Positions 5,272 to 7,287 of a stretch of 7,287 nucleotides of DNA are shown piece by piece. How positions within the stretch are numbered: the first letter of the stretch is position 1; every line of letters starts with the position of its first letter. The notes beneath the pieces were generated by a model that was not told the origin of the DNA, did no database searches, and saw only the letters and a program-made list of their open reading frames with translations. The position numbers and the translations under genes were made by a program. Source of the DNA: Bacillota bacterium (GTDB lineage: Bacteria; Bacillota; Clostridia; Peptostreptococcales; Acidaminobacteraceae); assembly GCA_030529205.1 (NCBI GenBank), contig JAUMXJ010000039.1, positions 843-8,129 of the forward strand. Direction: 5' to 3'.

Positions 5272-7254
5272 ATGCGCGGAGAGTATATTAGAGAGCTGAT
5301 CGACCGTATCGATGTACGGCGCGGCGTTGAGTACAGTCGATATCAAAATGCGAAACCTGTCAGCGACAGCAAGGATGACGCCGACAGGGATTTGGCGATC
5401 GGTAGATTCTTATTTTTGAACAGCAATTATGATGAATCGATTAAGAGTTATGAATCCGCAATCCGCAAGTACCGCCGATTGGAGGACAGAATCGGAGAGT
5501 GCTACGCCCTCATTTATCTCTCGATGAACTACAGAGAAATGCAGGATGTCAGTGCCTCCAGGCGTATTTTGAGGAGGGCGAACGACCTCGGTCTGAGCAT
5601 CAGAGACAATTATGCCGTGCTGTTCGCCATTATCAACAGTTTGATGCTGTATTCCATGGAGGGCAGATCGGAAGAGGCGGAGCTGCTCAGAGTCAGGGCG
5701 GGCGCCATGGTGGAAGATGTCGGCCATCCGAAACTCGGCGGCGACTACCACAACAACACGGGACGCTCCCTGCTCGATATGGATCGACTCGACGAGTCGC
5801 TGATGCATCTGCAGATGGCGTACAAACTGTACCTCCAGCACTACGGCGACGAGAGCGTAATCAATCTGATCGTGGTGCGCATCAACACCGTCCTGGCGCT
5901 GACCAAGATGAAGCGCTACGAAGAGGCGCTGGAAGAAATTGAAAAGCTCGAGAATATCGTCGGCAAATTGGGCTACGATTCCAATCTGTCTTTTGAAATC
6001 TACATGCGAAAAATGGAATTGTACGAGGAGATGAAAGACTTCAAAAATGCCTATGCCTACGGGAAACTGAGCATCGAGAACCGCAAGAAGTGGCTGGACG
6101 AGACGACGATGAAGCCGCGAAAGGAAAACCTCGAACTTCGCCAAGGCCTCGAAATCTTCCAGGAAAAACTCTTTGCCAACAACGAAGAATTGAAGCGCAA
6201 TAATGCGCTCCTCGAAGAAGTGATAAAGAACAACGAGCTGGTGAGAAAGATCGGCTCCAAGCTGACCGCGACCTATGAGTTGGATCAGATTTTTGAGATT
6301 ATAAGCAGCGAAGTGAAGCAGGTTCTGCCGTTCAATTCGCTGTCCGTCTCCACTGTGGAAGACGATGAGATTGTCATCAGGCACGCCATTCTCATCGATG
6401 TGCCCCAGATTGAATTGCCGTATCGGTTGCCGCTCAACAGCAAGGAATACATGCTGGCGTATTGTGTCAATCACAATGTGGACATCAAAATCAATCGGAG
6501 AGTGGAGTTTGCGGAGTATGTTCCGACCAAGTATGCGGAAGTCATTGCAAACTCGGCTAATACCGATACCCCCGACAATGAATTCGCAATCTACTGCAGA
6601 TTGATGCAGGACGGAAAACCCATCGGCGTTTTCTCCATCCAGAACGATCTGAGGGATTCTTACGGAGAGCTGGAATTCGACGCCATCAAGGCGATTGCTT
6701 CCTTTGTCTCCATCGCCATCATCAATTGGAAGAAAAATATGATGATACAGGAGAAAGCGCGGCAACTCGAAAAACTCACATTGATGGATCCGCTGACCAA
6801 GCTCGGAAACCGAAGAGCATACCGCCTTGCGGTGGAAGAACTCCAAAAATCGGGGCAGCCGTATGCACTGCTCTTCGGTGATTTGAACCATCTCAAGGTG
6901 GTCAATGACAACTTCGGCCACGAACAGGGAGACCGATACCTTTTGTCCGTAGCGGAAGTGCTTCAGGCGGAATGTCAGGGAAGCGAAGTCTTTCGCCTGA
7001 GCGGAGACGAGTTCGCGTCGCTCCTGATCGGCGTTAAGCGGGAAGAACTCAGCCGTGTTGTGGAGAGAATCAAATTCGTCTGCGCACAGAGGAGCATCGG
7101 TCCGTATCCGCTTTCTCTCGCCATCGGATGTGCTTTCAGCAACTGCTACACCACCGAGAATATTTTGTTTATGAAAGCGGAAGCGCGGATGTATCTCGAT
7201 AAACACGATTATTACAGGAGGTACGGTGCGGCAATCGAGAGACGGGACCGATAG
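5272..7254 (+). CDS. TPR-GAF-GGDEF protein, putative diguanylate cyclase (second paralogue)
   Basis: This 660-aa soluble protein has the same layout as its upstream neighbour: TPR-like helices (about 37-273, for example RYEEALEEIEKLENI), a charged helical linker (about 283-325), a GAF-like domain (about 320-487) and a GGDEF domain (about 500-648). It shows DPLTKLGNRRAY, FGDLNHLKVVNDNFGHEQGD, FRLSGDEFA and AEARMYLDKHDY. Asp537, Asn545, Asp554 and Asp579/Glu580 are kept, Ser577 replaces the first Gly, and the RxxD position (568-571) reads CQGS. The ATG is one base after the previous stop, with only a weak GGGA at 5261-5264 upstream, so translation probably depends on coupling. The sensory halves have diverged much more than the catalytic halves, which suggests an old tandem duplication with different partners or ligands. 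The product is probably cyclic di-GMP, but another cyclic dinucleotide or a binding-only role is not excluded. Confidence 0.85.
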   Translation: MRGEYIRELIDRIDVRRGVEYSRYQNAKPVSDSKDDADRDLAIGRFLFLNSNYDESIKSYESAIRKYRRLEDRIGECYALIYLSMNYREMQDVSASRRILRRANDLGLSIRDNYAVLFAIINSLMLYSMEGRSEEAELLRVRAGAMVEDVGHPKLGGDYHNNTGRSLLDMDRLDESLMHLQMAYKLYLQHYGDESVINLIVVRINTVLALTKMKRYEEALEEIEKLENIVGKLGYDSNLSFEIYMRKMELYEEMKDFKNAYAYGKLSIENRKKWLDETTMKPRKENLELRQGLEIFQEKLFANNEELKRNNALLEEVIKNNELVRKIGSKLTATYELDQIFEIISSEVKQVLPFNSLSVSTVEDDEIVIRHAILIDVPQIELPYRLPLNSKEYMLAYCVNHNVDIKINRRVEFAEYVPTKYAEVIANSANTDTPDNEFAIYCRLMQDGKPIGVFSIQNDLRDSYGELEFDAIKAIASFVSIAIINWKKNMMIQEKARQLEKLTLMDPLTKLGNRRAYRLAVEELQKSGQPYALLFGDLNHLKVVNDNFGHEQGDRYLLSVAEVLQAECQGSEVFRLSGDEFASLLIGVKREELSRVVERIKFVCAQRSIGPYPLSLAIGCAFSNCYTTENILFMKAEARMYLDKHDYYRRYGAAIERRDR

Positions 7255-7255
7255 T

Positions 7256-7276
7256 CCGGCTGCTTGCTCAGCTCGG
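7256..7276 (+). terminator. Weak candidate hairpin after the operon
   Basis: CCGGCTG (7256-7262) can pair with CAGC (7269-7272) and, past a bulged T at 7273, CGG (7274-7276), leaving a six-base loop. The following bases (TTGCTTG) are only modestly T-rich and the window ends soon after, so a terminator call is tentative. Confidence 0.22.
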
Positions 7277-7287
7277 TTGCTTGCTCA
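7256..7287 (+). repeat. 17-bp-period direct repeat after the last gene (truncated by window)
   Basis: CCGGCTGCTTGCTCA (7256-7270) recurs as TCGGTTGCTTGCTCA (7273-7287), with 13 of 15 bases identical. It starts two bases after the stop codon. The window ends exactly at the end of the second unit, so the copy number is unknown. Confidence 0.55.

Noticed and set aside
5410..7206. A 598-codon open frame on the - strand opposite the second GGDEF gene
   Set aside because: Its codons are in exact register with the sense codons, so its openness just means the sense gene avoids TTA, CTA and TCA. The translation shows no recognisable domain and the sense protein is clearly real.

Overview
The window looks like a piece of chromosome from an anaerobic member of the Bacillota, probably class Clostridia. 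The grounds are an AddA-type recombination nuclease, an S-layer-homology (SLH) cell-wall protein, GGAGG/AGAGG ribosome binding sites, and tetratricopeptide/GAF/GGDEF proteins of a kind common in Clostridia. Base composition is close to even, and only the leader of the SLH gene is strongly T-rich. The genus cannot be fixed from this sequence. No RNA gene, insertion sequence, CRISPR array or phage gene was seen.

Left part (1-1070): the 3' end of addA on the + strand, cut by the window edge, converges on acpS (holo-ACP synthase) on the - strand; their 3' ends overlap by 12 bp. The AddA tail carries two low-complexity, DNA-level repeat insertions (3-74 and about 462-527), one on each side of its conserved RecB-type nuclease core.

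Middle (1071-1173): a 103-bp divergent intergenic region. It holds a near-consensus promoter reading left into acpS (TTGACA, 17 bp, TATAGT). An extended -10 promoter (TGGTATAAT) reading right sits inside the spacer of the first. An imperfect dyad covers both -10 regions. The two promoters cannot easily be occupied at the same time.

Right part (1174-7254): a tightly packed three-gene unit. It encodes an exported SLH/Ig-like surface protein (697 aa), then two paralogous soluble TPR-GAF-GGDEF proteins (668 and 660 aa). The first junction is a 4-bp stop/start overlap and the second a 1-bp gap, so co-transcription and translational coupling are likely. Both GGDEF domains carry SGDEF in place of GGDEF, keep the main metal and nucleotide residues, and lack the RxxD inhibitory site. 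A 17-bp-period repeat starts just after the last stop and runs off the window.

The most interesting unit is this surface-protein/paired-cyclase operon. It may couple a cell-wall-anchored protein to intracellular cyclic-dinucleotide signalling, but that link is inferred from gene order, not shown by sequence.
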